The notes under the pieces: generated by a model | What the model was told of the DNA's origin: nothing | Seen by the model: only the letters and a program-made list of their open reading frames with translations | The model's database searches: none | Source of the DNA: Paenibacillus sp. PastM-3 | GTDB taxonomy: Bacteria > Bacillota > Bacilli > Paenibacillales > Paenibacillaceae | DNA length: 64,000 nucleotides | NCBI RefSeq assembly: GCF_029893965.1 | Contig: NZ_JARXXP010000003.1 | Coordinates: 416,197 to 480,196, forward strand | Direction: 5' to 3' | In this document: in pieces, positions 8,111 through 17,153 of the stretch | Numbering within the stretch: position 1 is the stretch's first letter | How the letters are laid out: each line of letters starts with the position of its first letter | Position numbers and translations under genes: made by a program

Positions 8111-10969
8111 ATGAAATTTGCCGTGCTTGATTTTGAAACTACGGGAACCCAATCTGTGGGTGAGATTATCCAGGTTGGCCTTGCCATTATAGAAGAAGAC
8201 CGGTCTGTTTCCCGGGTATATGGGTCCTATGTCAAGCCCGGAACATCGATTCCTCCTTTTATTACAGGCTTGACCGGCATAACCGACGCTGATGTTGCAG
8301 ATGCGCCGGAGCTGGATGAAATGATGATGGAGCTGGTCCCGCTGCTGGATGATGTTGTGCTGGTAGGGCATAATGTCGCATTTGATTTCCACTTTTTACA
8401 GAATGCCCTGGACCGCTGCGGCTATTTGCCGTTTCAGGGCCGGATTCTCGATACGATTGATTTTCTCAAAATATGCTTTCCGTCGCTGACCACCTATCAG
8501 CTCGGTGCAGTCAGTGCACATTTCAAGCTGACGCATGAGCGTCCGCATCAGGCTGACAGCGATGCGCTGGCCACTGCGCTGGTGCTGCTTAAATGCCTTG
8601 ACGAGCTGTACAGCCTGCCGCTGCTGACCATTCAGCGCCTGAATGAGCTGTTTGCCGGCGAGGACAGCGATCTGGCCTGGTATTTTGATGGCCTGCTTCA
8701 CGAGCGGGAGATGGAAACCTTCCAGCCGGAGGGCGAGCTGACCTTTCACCGTCAGCTGGCACTTGCGGTCGGCGACTGGAATGAGCTTGTTTCACCGCGC
8801 GAGGAGGGTTCCGGCAATCCTTTGGAGAATGTATCCTTTGAGGACTACATGGCTGAGGTAACAGCCAGACTGAAGGATACGTTACCGCAGTATGAGACGC
8901 GGGAATCACAGGAGATTATGATCGGCGAAGTAAAGACCGCCTTTCAGGAAGAAAAGCATCTGCTGATTGAAGCGGGTACCGGCACCGGCAAATCGCTGGG
9001 CTACCTGCTGCCGGCTATTTATCATAGCGTGCGTACAGACCAGAAGGTGATGGTGAGCACACATACAATCAATCTGCAGGATCAGCTGCGGGAGCGCGAC
9101 ATCCCCCTCCTGACTACAGTGGTCCCGTTTCCGTTCAAGGCTGCCGTCTTTAAGGGAAGAGGGCACTATTTGTGTCTACGCAAGTTTGAACATAAAATAA
9201 ATAATAAGGATTTCGTAAGTACCAGGGAAGAAACGCTCACAGCAGCACAAATGCTTGTGTGGCTTACCCAGACGCAGTCCGGTGACGATGAGGAGCTGAA
9301 TCTCAGCGGCCGCGGCGGCGACTTCTGGGAAAGTGTCGCCAGCGACACCGACTCCTGTCTGGGCCGGTCCTGTCCTTGGTTCCGTAAATGCTACTACCAC
9401 CGGGCCAAGCATGAAGCCGGAATTGCCGATGTGGTCATTACGAATCATTCCAAGCTGTTCGCAGATGTAAAGGCCGGGCATCAGCTGCTGCCTGCCTATG
9501 AGCATCTCGTGATTGATGAGGCACATCATCTGGAGGATGTGGCGGGCAAGCATCTGGGCATGCAGATGAAGTATTTCACTGTAGCCCATACGCTGACCCG
9601 GCTGTATAAGGACAGTAAGAGCGGCCAGCTCCCCGCGCTGCGCCAGACCCTGCAGTCTTCGGGAAGCGAGCAGGCCTCCGAATGGAGCAGTGTCATCGAC
9701 CGGATCTATCCGGATCTGCTGACCGTCAAGGAAACCTGGGATGTGCTCAGCGACAAGCTGTTCGGATTGCTGCCAGACCGCAGTGATGCCGCAGCGGGTG
9801 AGGCCGGGCAACTGGTGTCACGCCTGCATCCCGGCAAGAAGCCAAGGGACTGGGAAGAGCTGGCTGCGCTGGAGAACACGCTGAATCTCAGCCTCAGCGA
9901 TATTATCCGCAGGGGCGACAAGATGCTCAGTGAAATGCGCGATACCGACAGCCAGTCCTCCTCGGACAGTCTGGTAACCGACATCGGCGGCCTGTTTAAG
10001 GATCTGGCCTCGATCCGCGAGCAGATCCGTTTCTTCATGGGCCTGAATGATGAGAATGTTGTGTACTGGATGGAAGGGAGCAGCAATTACCGCGGCAAAT
10101 CCCTGCAGCTGTATGCTGTACCGGTAGATGTCAGTGCCCAGCTGAAGGAGCTGTTCTTCGACAAAAAGAAAAGTATAACGCTGACCTCCGCAACGCTGTC
10201 TGTGGATAAATCCTTCCAGTTCATGATCGATAATCTCGGCCTGGGCGAGGCTGCGGAGCAGGAGCGGCTGATGACCGCACTGCTGCCTTCACCGTTTAAT
10301 TACCGTGAGCAGGCACTGCTTGTGATACCGCGTGATTTTCCGAGCGTGAAGGGCAGTGTAGGGGATGCCAGGTTTGTTGACAAACTGGTGCACTCGCTGG
10401 CAGAAGCCGCTGTAGCAACCAAAGGCCGCATGCTGGTGCTGTTTACTTCCTATAAAATGCTGAGGCAGGTCTACGACCCGCTGAAGGAGGCACTGGCCAC
10501 AGAGGACATCGCTGTTCTTGGGCAAGGTGTAGAGGGGGGGAGCCGCAGCAAACTGATCCGGCGTTTTCAGGACAGTTCTGCAGCGGTGCTGCTCGGAACC
10601 AGCAGCTTCTGGGAAGGCGTGGATATTCCCGGAGATGCGCTCACCTGTCTGGCGATTGTCAGACTGCCGTTCCAGCCCCCGAACCACCCGCTTGCAGAGG
10701 CCAAAGCCGAGCTGCTGCAGGCACAGAAGAAGAACCCGTTCATGAAGCTGTCGGTACCCCAGGCGGTTATCCGCTTCAAGCAGGGCTTCGGCCGGCTGGT
10801 TCGCACCGCCCAGGATCGGGGAATTGTTATTGTATATGATACCAGGGTTATCGAGTCTTACTACGGGAAGTATTTCCTGTATTCGCTGCCCGGCCCCAAG
10901 ATGGAGCATATGCTGACTGAGCAGATGGTTCCGAGAATCGAGGAATGGCTGGAGGGCGGCATTTCCTAA
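8111..10969 (+). CDS. dinG: DinG-type DNA helicase with N-terminal 3'-5' exonuclease domain
   Basis: A 952-residue fusion of a DEDDh exonuclease (DFETTG near residues 7-12, GHNVAFD near 88-94, HQADSDA near 147) and an XPD-like superfamily 2 helicase. Helicase motifs are Walker A GTGTGKS near 292 and the DEAH box near 488, with TSATLS and a C-terminal QGFGRLVR. Cys355, Cys416, Cys421 and Cys427 have the C-x4-C-x5-C spacing of the iron-sulfur cluster in E. coli DinG. The Staphylococcus homologue is reported to lack a cluster, so its presence here is notable. It lies in the Bacillus-like position after panD. Confidence 0.93.
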   Translation: MKFAVLDFETTGTQSVGEIIQVGLAIIEEDRSVSRVYGSYVKPGTSIPPFITGLTGITDADVADAPELDEMMMELVPLLDDVVLVGHNVAFDFHFLQNALDRCGYLPFQGRILDTIDFLKICFPSLTTYQLGAVSAHFKLTHERPHQADSDALATALVLLKCLDELYSLPLLTIQRLNELFAGEDSDLAWYFDGLLHEREMETFQPEGELTFHRQLALAVGDWNELVSPREEGSGNPLENVSFEDYMAEVTARLKDTLPQYETRESQEIMIGEVKTAFQEEKHLLIEAGTGTGKSLGYLLPAIYHSVRTDQKVMVSTHTINLQDQLRERDIPLLTTVVPFPFKAAVFKGRGHYLCLRKFEHKINNKDFVSTREETLTAAQMLVWLTQTQSGDDEELNLSGRGGDFWESVASDTDSCLGRSCPWFRKCYYHRAKHEAGIADVVITNHSKLFADVKAGHQLLPAYEHLVIDEAHHLEDVAGKHLGMQMKYFTVAHTLTRLYKDSKSGQLPALRQTLQSSGSEQASEWSSVIDRIYPDLLTVKETWDVLSDKLFGLLPDRSDAAAGEAGQLVSRLHPGKKPRDWEELAALENTLNLSLSDIIRRGDKMLSEMRDTDSQSSSDSLVTDIGGLFKDLASIREQIRFFMGLNDENVVYWMEGSSNYRGKSLQLYAVPVDVSAQLKELFFDKKKSITLTSATLSVDKSFQFMIDNLGLGEAAEQERLMTALLPSPFNYREQALLVIPRDFPSVKGSVGDARFVDKLVHSLAEAAVATKGRMLVLFTSYKMLRQVYDPLKEALATEDIAVLGQGVEGGSRSKLIRRFQDSSAAVLLGTSSFWEGVDIPGDALTCLAIVRLPFQPPNHPLAEAKAELLQAQKKNPFMKLSVPQAVIRFKQGFGRLVRTAQDRGIVIVYDTRVIESYYGKYFLYSLPGPKMEHMLTEQMVPRIEEWLEGGIS

Positions 10970-11086
10970 AATGCATTCATTTCATTCTTAATCTAGTTCC
11001 GCATCTGCTTCCTGTCTGTTTGAGTAACGGGGAGCGGTGCGGCTTTCATACACATCCGAGTGATACTAAATTTAGGAGGAGAAGAC

Positions 11087-11740
11087 ATGAAATCGGACAA
11101 AATATCGGAGGCTGTCGTACGCAGGCTCCCAGTGTATCTGCGTTTCCTGAATGATCTCCAGAAGCGCGAAATTGCAACCGTTTCTTCCCAGGAGCTGGGA
11201 CAGAAGCTTGACCTTAATCCGGCACAGATCCGCAAGGACCTGGCTTATTTCGGCGACTTCGGCCGGAAGGGCATCGGTTATGATGTATCCTATCTGATTG
11301 AAAAAATCCGCCATATCCTCAAGCTTGACCAGCAGATCAACGTGGCTCTGGTCGGTGCGGGGAACCTGGGCCATGCCCTTTCCAATTATAATGCTTATCT
11401 GAAGGATACGATGAAAATCACTGCCGTATTCGACTCCTACGCACCCAAGGTCGGCCAGAAAATCAACTCCCTGACGGTTCAGCCGATGGAGGAGCTGGGC
11501 CAGACCATCCGTGAGCAGGGAATCCGGATCGGCATTATTACTGTACCGGACAGTGAAGCGCAGAATGTAGCCGATATTCTGGTGGAATCGGGCATCGAGG
11601 CTATTCTAAATTTTGCTCCGGTTATTCTCAAGACTCCGCCGTCGATCCGTATTCATGCGGCCGATTTTACGACTGATCTGCAGAGCCTTGCCTACTATTT
11701 GCATGACGGAAAGGAAGAAATTACCGATGAGCAGCAATAA
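11087..11740 (+). CDS. rex: Redox-sensing transcriptional repressor Rex
   Basis: Dimeric repressor that senses the NADH/NAD+ ratio and controls fermentative and respiratory genes. The N-terminal winged helix (about 1-75) contains SSQELGQKL and QIRKDLAYFGDFG, and the Rossmann domain starts with ALVGAGNLGHAL near 90-101. I chose the ATG at 11087 preceded by TTTAGGAGGAGAAG rather than the upstream ATG at 11060. The 217-residue length is usual. It overlaps the next gene by 14 bases. Confidence 0.95.
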   Translation: MKSDKISEAVVRRLPVYLRFLNDLQKREIATVSSQELGQKLDLNPAQIRKDLAYFGDFGRKGIGYDVSYLIEKIRHILKLDQQINVALVGAGNLGHALSNYNAYLKDTMKITAVFDSYAPKVGQKINSLTVQPMEELGQTIREQGIRIGIITVPDSEAQNVADILVESGIEAILNFAPVILKTPPSIRIHAADFTTDLQSLAYYLHDGKEEITDEQQ

Positions 11741-13028
11741 AACGATAATCGCGAACGGCCGGTTTCTTGTACCTGGCTCGCTTCAGCCTGTCCTGAGCGG
11801 TTATATGACCATAGAAGATGATCTGATCACATACATAGGGGAAGACAAGCCTGCAGCCGAAGATGGTGTTCTGACGGTTGACGGCAGCCGTCTGCTGTTC
11901 ATGCCGGGACTGGTCAATACCCACGGCCATGCGGCGATGTCGCTGCTGCGCGGGTATGGTGACGATATGGTGCTTCAGTCTTGGCTGCAGGAAAAAATGT
12001 GGCCGATGGAAGCGAAATTTACCGGAGATGATGTGTACTGGGGAACAGCCCTGTCCGTTCTGGAAATGCTCAAGGGCGGAACAACAACTTTCCTTGATAT
12101 GTATGATCATATGGACCGGGTGGCCGAGGTTACAGAACAGTCGGGTATCCGTGCTGTACTGATGCGCGGCGCCATCGGCCTGTGTCCTGAGGATGTGCAG
12201 AACCAGAAGCTTGCGGAAGCCGTGGAATTTGCCCGTAACTGGCACGGCAAGGCGGACGGCAGAATTACGGCAATGCTCTCGCCACACGCGCCTTACACCT
12301 GTCCGCCGGACTTCTTCATGAAATTTGTCCAGGCGGCTCATGATCTGGACCTGCCGATGCATACGCATATGTCCGAAACCCGGCATGAAGTGGAGCAGAA
12401 TGTGGCCGATTACGGCCTGCGCCCGGTGGCGCATCTGGAGAAGCTGGGCATGTTCACCCGCCCATCCCTGATCGCCCACGGTGTTCATCTGAATGATGAA
12501 GAAATTGAAATTCTGGCCAAATACAATGTCGGAGTATCCCATAATCCGGGCAGCAACCTTAAGCTGGCGAGCGGGGTAGCCCGTGTACCGGACCTGCTTA
12601 GAGCGGGAGTCAAAGTCTCACTCGGCACTGACGGAGCGGCAAGCAACAACAACCTTGACATGTTCGAGGAGATGCGGCTGGCCGCGCTGATCCATAAAGG
12701 CGTCAGCGGCGATCCGACTGCCGTACCTGCGCCGGAAGCGCTGCTGATGGCAACGGAATACGGGGCAGCTTCCATCTACCTGAACAACGTCGGCCGACTG
12801 GCTGCGGGCATGAAAGCTGACTTTATCGCCATTGATATTGACCAGCCCCATCTGCTGCCGCATTCCGATCTGCTCTCCCATGCCGTCTACTCGGCAAGTG
12901 CAAAGGATGTTGAGCATGTCTGGGTTAACGGCAAACAGGTTGTAAAGCACGGCCAGTGCCTGACACTGGATGAAGAGGAAGTCCGCCGCAAAGCGCAGGA
13001 AACCTTTGAAAGCCTGCTTAAAAGATAA
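11727..13028 (+). CDS. mtaD: Amidohydrolase, probable 5-methylthioadenosine/S-adenosylhomocysteine deaminase
   Basis: Metal-dependent amidohydrolase that probably deaminates MTA and SAH, feeding methionine salvage. Zinc-site motifs are NTHGHA near residues 65-70, the HTHMSETRHEV segment near 215, AHGVHL near 250 and LGTDGAASNN near 300. I chose the ATG at 11727, with AAGGAAG upstream, which gives 433 residues as expected. It overlaps rex by 14 bases. Substrate choice within the SsnA/MtaD/TrzN group is inferred from overall likeness only. Confidence 0.85.
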   Translation: MSSNKTIIANGRFLVPGSLQPVLSGYMTIEDDLITYIGEDKPAAEDGVLTVDGSRLLFMPGLVNTHGHAAMSLLRGYGDDMVLQSWLQEKMWPMEAKFTGDDVYWGTALSVLEMLKGGTTTFLDMYDHMDRVAEVTEQSGIRAVLMRGAIGLCPEDVQNQKLAEAVEFARNWHGKADGRITAMLSPHAPYTCPPDFFMKFVQAAHDLDLPMHTHMSETRHEVEQNVADYGLRPVAHLEKLGMFTRPSLIAHGVHLNDEEIEILAKYNVGVSHNPGSNLKLASGVARVPDLLRAGVKVSLGTDGAASNNNLDMFEEMRLAALIHKGVSGDPTAVPAPEALLMATEYGAASIYLNNVGRLAAGMKADFIAIDIDQPHLLPHSDLLSHAVYSASAKDVEHVWVNGKQVVKHGQCLTLDEEEVRRKAQETFESLLKR

Positions 13029-13084
13029 TATTATGCAAATTAAACGGATAACACCGTCAGTTATTTAGGAAAGGGAGCTGCACT

Positions 13085-13603
13085 TTGAGGAAAAGGAAAA
13101 AATGGCTTCCGCTGGCGATCAGTGCGGCACTGCTCCTTTTGTTCGGACTGGGGCAGTTCTATGCCTATATTATGAAGGATCAGTGGGCCGAGCGCAGCGC
13201 AGCCAGGGAAGTGGCCAGAAGCCGTGCGGGACTGACTGAGGTGACCAAGGCCCAAAAATCCGTCTGGGATGAAAATGCAGCCTACTGGGTGCTTACAGGA
13301 AAGAATGAGGCGGGCACCGAGCTGATGGTCTGGGTCCGCTTTACACTTGACGGCAAACCGGCAGGAGGCGACAACGATATTTATGCGGCAGAGCTGTCGC
13401 AGGGTACCTCGGAGCAGCAGATCCGGGAGAAGCTTGCTTCTGAGCTGCCCGGTGCAGATATCAGGCGGCTTTTGCCCGGCGTATTTAACGGAGAATATGC
13501 ATGGCAGGTCTTCTACAAGCAGGAAGGACGGTATTATTACCGGTTCTACCGGTTCAGCGATGGTACGGCAATCGGGGACGGCTATAGCCTGCCGAGTAAA
13601 TAA
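13085..13603 (+). CDS. DUF5590 (YpmB-like) membrane-anchored protein
   Basis: A 172-residue protein with a basic start, one transmembrane segment at about 8-27 (PLAISAALLLLFGLGQFYAYI) and an outside domain with two PepSY-like halves. Bacillus ypmB sits in the same place, between dinG and asnS, which supports the call. The start is TTG at 13085 with AGGAAAGGGAG upstream. Its function is not known; PepSY-like domains often bind or restrain extracellular proteases. Confidence 0.7.
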   Translation: MRKRKKWLPLAISAALLLLFGLGQFYAYIMKDQWAERSAAREVARSRAGLTEVTKAQKSVWDENAAYWVLTGKNEAGTELMVWVRFTLDGKPAGGDNDIYAAELSQGTSEQQIREKLASELPGADIRRLLPGVFNGEYAWQVFYKQEGRYYYRFYRFSDGTAIGDGYSLPSK

Positions 13604-14110
13604 TACAGCGGGAAACGGCATAAGCAGCAGGTGGACGTAATGGTCCGGCTGCTGTTTTTGTTATGCGCAACCTTCAGAATATGATGAGCATGCATTTTTT
13701 TGATATATAGCTTGTATAGCAATCATGATACTGAAGCGTAGTTGCTCAAACTTTAAAAAAAGGGAGAAATTACAGGGGATACTGAACGTTATCTTAGTCA
13801 GGCTGTGGATTTGTTTGAGGAAATTCTGGCGCTTGGTTATCTGCTCGAAAAAAAGTTTGTTCAAAGCAGGCTCATCATTTATGTCTTTTTTGTCGATATG
13901 AAATAGAAACAAAGGAGTATATCCAAAAATTAGTACCAAAAATTTTAAATATATTCACAAATTTATGCGGAATCGTATATACACCTATGATATACTAATG
14001 CATGTACTTAAGACATGCGAAAGAGCATGCCGGATAATAAGTTATCGCTAAACATGCTATCTTAACTATTTATTTAATATATTGTCTTACATCTGAGAGG
14101 AGGACGTTGC
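13604..14110. other. Intergenic region with weak terminator and possible gene remnant
   Basis: A GCAGC...GCTGC hairpin at about 13630-13660 followed by TTTTTG may terminate the DUF5590 gene. From 13769 to 13906 a frame encodes up to 45 residues without a normal start (see separate entry). The rest to 14110 is AT-rich, with a TATACT hexamer near 13990 that could serve the next operon. Confidence 0.5.
13769..13906 (+). pseudogene. Short coding-like frame without normal start, possible remnant
   Basis: The frame from 13769 to the TAG at 13906 reads as a plausible peptide (…ERYLSQAVDLFEEIL, then LEKKFVQSRLIIYVFF) with an AAAGGGAG site just upstream. The only start-like codon at the right distance is ATT; the first GTG in frame is at 13805 and would give 33 residues. 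An in-frame stop lies directly upstream. It may be the end of a decayed small regulatory gene or simply chance. Confidence 0.25.
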
Positions 14111-14653
14111 TTGAAATTACGTCTTGTACCTGTGCTGTTAACGTCTCTGTTGTCTGCGGCGCTGTTGTTTGGGGGCTGGTATGCTTACCGCCAGTTCGCT
14201 GTCCAGGAGCCGCTTCAGAAGATTGTATCATCCTATGAAGGAGTAAATAAATCACATATTAGTATTAACCGCAATGAAGTGACTTTGAAACTTAATCTTG
14301 AACCTGGAACGAAATTGCGTGAGCTTGTGCAGTATGTTAATAGCGAAGGAAAGTCAGCAATCGGCAGCCGTACGCTCAAGCTTGATGTTGACCAGAACTC
14401 CAGTGCATTGCTTGATGAATATTGGGACAAGGCAATGTTTTCCGTCGCAGAAGCGATGGAGAGCCGTAAATATACACTGATTCCGGCCAAGCTTGACGGA
14501 CTCAAGGCACAAAGCTCCGAGTTTCAGAATGTGACGGCAACGACAGAAATCGATGATAATAACGTCTACGTGAGCCTGAGTGACGGTAAACAGAGCAAGT
14601 TTATTATTTTACCGCGGGTTCCTGCAGCGATGGGAGTGTGGAATAATGCCTAA
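14111..14653 (+). CDS. Single-pass membrane protein paired with an FtsH-like ATPase
   Basis: A 180-residue protein with a TTG start (14111) after AGAGGAGGACG. One transmembrane segment spans about residues 6-24; the rest faces outside the membrane and alternates beta strands and helices, without recognisable motif. It overlaps the next gene by eight bases. FtsH has an outside domain between two membrane segments, which the neighbouring ATPase lacks. This protein could supply the missing outside domain in trans. That role is inference from gene pairing. Confidence 0.65.
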   Translation: MKLRLVPVLLTSLLSAALLFGGWYAYRQFAVQEPLQKIVSSYEGVNKSHISINRNEVTLKLNLEPGTKLRELVQYVNSEGKSAIGSRTLKLDVDQNSSALLDEYWDKAMFSVAEAMESRKYTLIPAKLDGLKAQSSEFQNVTATTEIDDNNVYVSLSDGKQSKFIILPRVPAAMGVWNNA

Positions 14654-16148
14654 GTATTGGAAGGAAGTCCTCGCCGGTTTTGCACCGGTGCTGCTTGTTT
14701 TTATGGCTTTTGTCGGCATTAATATTTTTCCGGTTGTTATCGCTGCGGGCATGCTCGGCGCCCTGCTGCTGATTGCCCATCTGCGCGGCGGTTTGACAGT
14801 CAATGCCGGTGCCGACAAGAAGCGTAAGAAGAACGGCCCGTCGAAGCTTACCTTTGAGGAGATCGGCGGCCAGGACAATGCCAAGCAGGAGCTGCGTGAA
14901 GCCCTTGACTTTCTGATCCGTCATGAGGAGATCAGCAAGTTCGGGATCCGCCCGCTCAAGGGGATTCTGCTGACCGGACCTCCGGGGACAGGGAAGACGC
15001 TGATGGCCAAGGCTGCGGCACATTATACCAATTCCGTCTTTGTTGCGGCATCAGGCAGTGAGTTTGTGGAAATGTATGTAGGTGTCGGGGCCGGACGTAT
15101 CCGTGATTTGTTCAAGGATGCCCGTACCCGTGCCGTTAAGGAAAACAAGCAGAGCGCCATTATTTTTATCGACGAGATTGATGTTATCGGCGGAAAGCGT
15201 GAAGGCGGACAGCAGCGCGAGTATGACCAGACGCTGAACCAGCTGCTGACCGAGATGGACGGGATCTACAATAACGATGCACCGCGGATTCTGCTGATAG
15301 CTGCAACGAACCGTAAAGAAATGCTTGATTCCGCACTGCTGCGTCCGGGCCGGTTTGACCGCCACATCCAGGTGGATATGCCAGACAAAAAAGGGCGTAA
15401 GTCCATTCTCGACCTTCATGCCAAGAACAAGCCGCTGCATGCCAGTGTTGATCTGGACAAAATCTCAGAGGAAGCCTACGGGTTCTCCGGTGCGCAGCTG
15501 GAAAGCGTCATGAACGAAGCAGCGATATATATGATGCGCGAAAATCTGACCCAGGTGGAGCAGCGCCATTTATCCTCAGCGATCGACAAGGTGATGATGG
15601 GCGAGAAGACAGACCGTGAGACCAACCAGGAAGAAAAGCGCCGGGTGGCGATTCACGAATTGGGCCATGCGATTATGGCAGAGCTGCTGCGTCCGGGAAG
15701 CGTCAGCCAGGTAACACTGACTCCGCGGGGACAGGCACTCGGTTATGTGCGCCACAATCCGCAGACTGAGCAATACCTGTATACGAAGGATTATCTGGAG
15801 CACCAGATCATGATTGCGCTTGGCGGCGCAGCCTCTGAGGAAATGTATTACGGGGGACGCAGCACAGGCTCACGCGGTGACTTTGATCAGGCCCTGAATA
15901 TTGTAGAGACCATGATGAAATCAGGCCTCACCTCTCTGGGAATCGCAAATCTGCAAATGGTTACCACAGAAGAGCTTATGAAGGAAAATAGTAAAATACT
16001 GGATGAGCTTATGATCCGTACGCGTGAACTGCTGGAGGATCAGCGTAACATATTTGATTACTCCCTTGACATCCTTATGAAGGAAGAAGTTCTCTCCGGA
16101 GAGCAATTTCGTTGTCAATTTCGTGACAGTGTAAAATTACCGGCATAA
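14646..16148 (+). CDS. FtsH-like membrane AAA+ zinc metalloprotease without extracytoplasmic domain
   Basis: A 500-residue protein. The N-terminus (about 10-45) is a hydrophobic hairpin with no outside domain. The AAA module has FTSH hallmarks: Walker A GPPGTGKT near 110, pore motif FVEMYVGVGAG near 139, Walker B IIFIDEID near 172 and the arginine-finger LRPGRFDRH near 233. The M41 peptidase site is HELGH near 336, with a later GSRGDFDQAL segment that could supply the third zinc ligand. FtsH normally has HEAGH and about 640 residues. The ATG at 14646 was chosen as the upstream ATG would lie inside the partner gene. Substrates are unknown. Confidence 0.85.
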   Translation: MPKYWKEVLAGFAPVLLVFMAFVGINIFPVVIAAGMLGALLLIAHLRGGLTVNAGADKKRKKNGPSKLTFEEIGGQDNAKQELREALDFLIRHEEISKFGIRPLKGILLTGPPGTGKTLMAKAAAHYTNSVFVAASGSEFVEMYVGVGAGRIRDLFKDARTRAVKENKQSAIIFIDEIDVIGGKREGGQQREYDQTLNQLLTEMDGIYNNDAPRILLIAATNRKEMLDSALLRPGRFDRHIQVDMPDKKGRKSILDLHAKNKPLHASVDLDKISEEAYGFSGAQLESVMNEAAIYMMRENLTQVEQRHLSSAIDKVMMGEKTDRETNQEEKRRVAIHELGHAIMAELLRPGSVSQVTLTPRGQALGYVRHNPQTEQYLYTKDYLEHQIMIALGGAASEEMYYGGRSTGSRGDFDQALNIVETMMKSGLTSLGIANLQMVTTEELMKENSKILDELMIRTRELLEDQRNIFDYSLDILMKEEVLSGEQFRCQFRDSVKLPA

Positions 16149-16173
16149 ATATTTATGCCGGTTATTTTTTTTT
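16139..16173 (+). terminator. Terminator after the FtsH-like gene
   Basis: Near-perfect stem ACCGGCATAAAT / ATTTATGCCGGT, with the gene's stop codon inside the left arm, followed by TTATTTTTTTTT. Confidence 0.92.
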
Positions 16174-16280
16174 ACTTTTGAGACATGCTAAGATATTATT
16201 ATATGTCGTGCTACATATTTTTTTCGACAGACAAGGTACAATACAAAAGTATAGATACCTGAAAGGATGGAGGCTTTTAC

Positions 16281-17153
16281 ATGAAGTTTAAAAAGATTGG
16301 TGTCATCGGCGGTGGCACAATGGGACAAGGGATTGCCGAAATGCTGGCAGCCAAAGGCCTGGATGTATTACTGGTGGAGAAAAACGCAGAAAGACTGGAC
16401 TACTCCTATGAGATGATCGAGACAAATCTCGATAAGCAATTGGAGAAATGGGCAATTACCCAGGCTGAGAAGAAACTGATTCTGAGCCGTATCCAGAAAG
16501 TAACACACTTCGCTGAGCTCAGCTCCTGCGATATGGTCATCGAAACCATTACTGAAGATCTTGAAGATAAGCAAAAAGTGTTCAACCAGCTTGACCAGGT
16601 ATGTCCAAGCCACATTATTCTGGCCAGCAACACTTCCACACTAAGCTTGACTGAGCTTGCCAGCTCTACAATGTACCCTGAGCGCGTTATCGGCATGCAT
16701 TTCATACATCCTGTCGGCAAGGTGGATCTTGTCGAAATCGTGCGCGGTCTGAAAACCTCTGACAGCACTTTTGAAGATACCAAATCCTTTGTTGATGAAA
16801 TCGTTGAGAAGAAGGGCGTAATGATTTATGAATCCCCGGGATTTGTAACTTCACGCCTCATTTGCCTGTTTATAAACGAAGCTATGCACGTCCTGCAGGA
16901 AGGTGTTGCTTCACCTGAGGATATCGATGACGCAATGCGTATCGGTTACCAGTTCCAGCACGGGCCGCTTGAAATGGCAGACCGTTTCGGCCTGGATTCC
17001 GTACTTGCCGCACTTGAGAACATGTTCCGTGAATATGGAGAGCTGAAATACCGTCCATCCACGATTCTTAAGAAAATGGTGCGTGCAGGACAACTGGGTG
17101 CTAAATCGGGCGAAGGCTTCTTCAAGTATGACAAGGATGGTGACCGTGTATGA
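16281..17153 (+). CDS. 3-hydroxyacyl-CoA (3-hydroxybutyryl-CoA) dehydrogenase family protein
   Basis: NAD-dependent 3-hydroxyacyl-CoA dehydrogenase of 290 residues: Rossmann motif GVIGGGTMGQGIAEML near 7-22, SNTSTLSLTELA near 117, the catalytic-type GMHFIHPVGKVDLVEIV near 138, and a C-terminal helical domain ending with GAKSGEGFFKYD. This is the short, single-function form seen in butyrate/PHB metabolism and in fatty-acid oxidation. It overlaps ackA by four bases, an unusual pairing that hints at a shared fermentative or acyl-CoA overflow role. Substrate chain length cannot be read from sequence. Confidence 0.88.
   Translation: MKFKKIGVIGGGTMGQGIAEMLAAKGLDVLLVEKNAERLDYSYEMIETNLDKQLEKWAITQAEKKLILSRIQKVTHFAELSSCDMVIETITEDLEDKQKVFNQLDQVCPSHIILASNTSTLSLTELASSTMYPERVIGMHFIHPVGKVDLVEIVRGLKTSDSTFEDTKSFVDEIVEKKGVMIYESPGFVTSRLICLFINEAMHVLQEGVASPEDIDDAMRIGYQFQHGPLEMADRFGLDSVLAALENMFREYGELKYRPSTILKKMVRAGQLGAKSGEGFFKYDKDGDRV

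Noticed and set aside
9176..9811. 211-codon minus-strand frame inside dinG
   Set aside because: Shadow of the helicase reading frame, with no independent signals.
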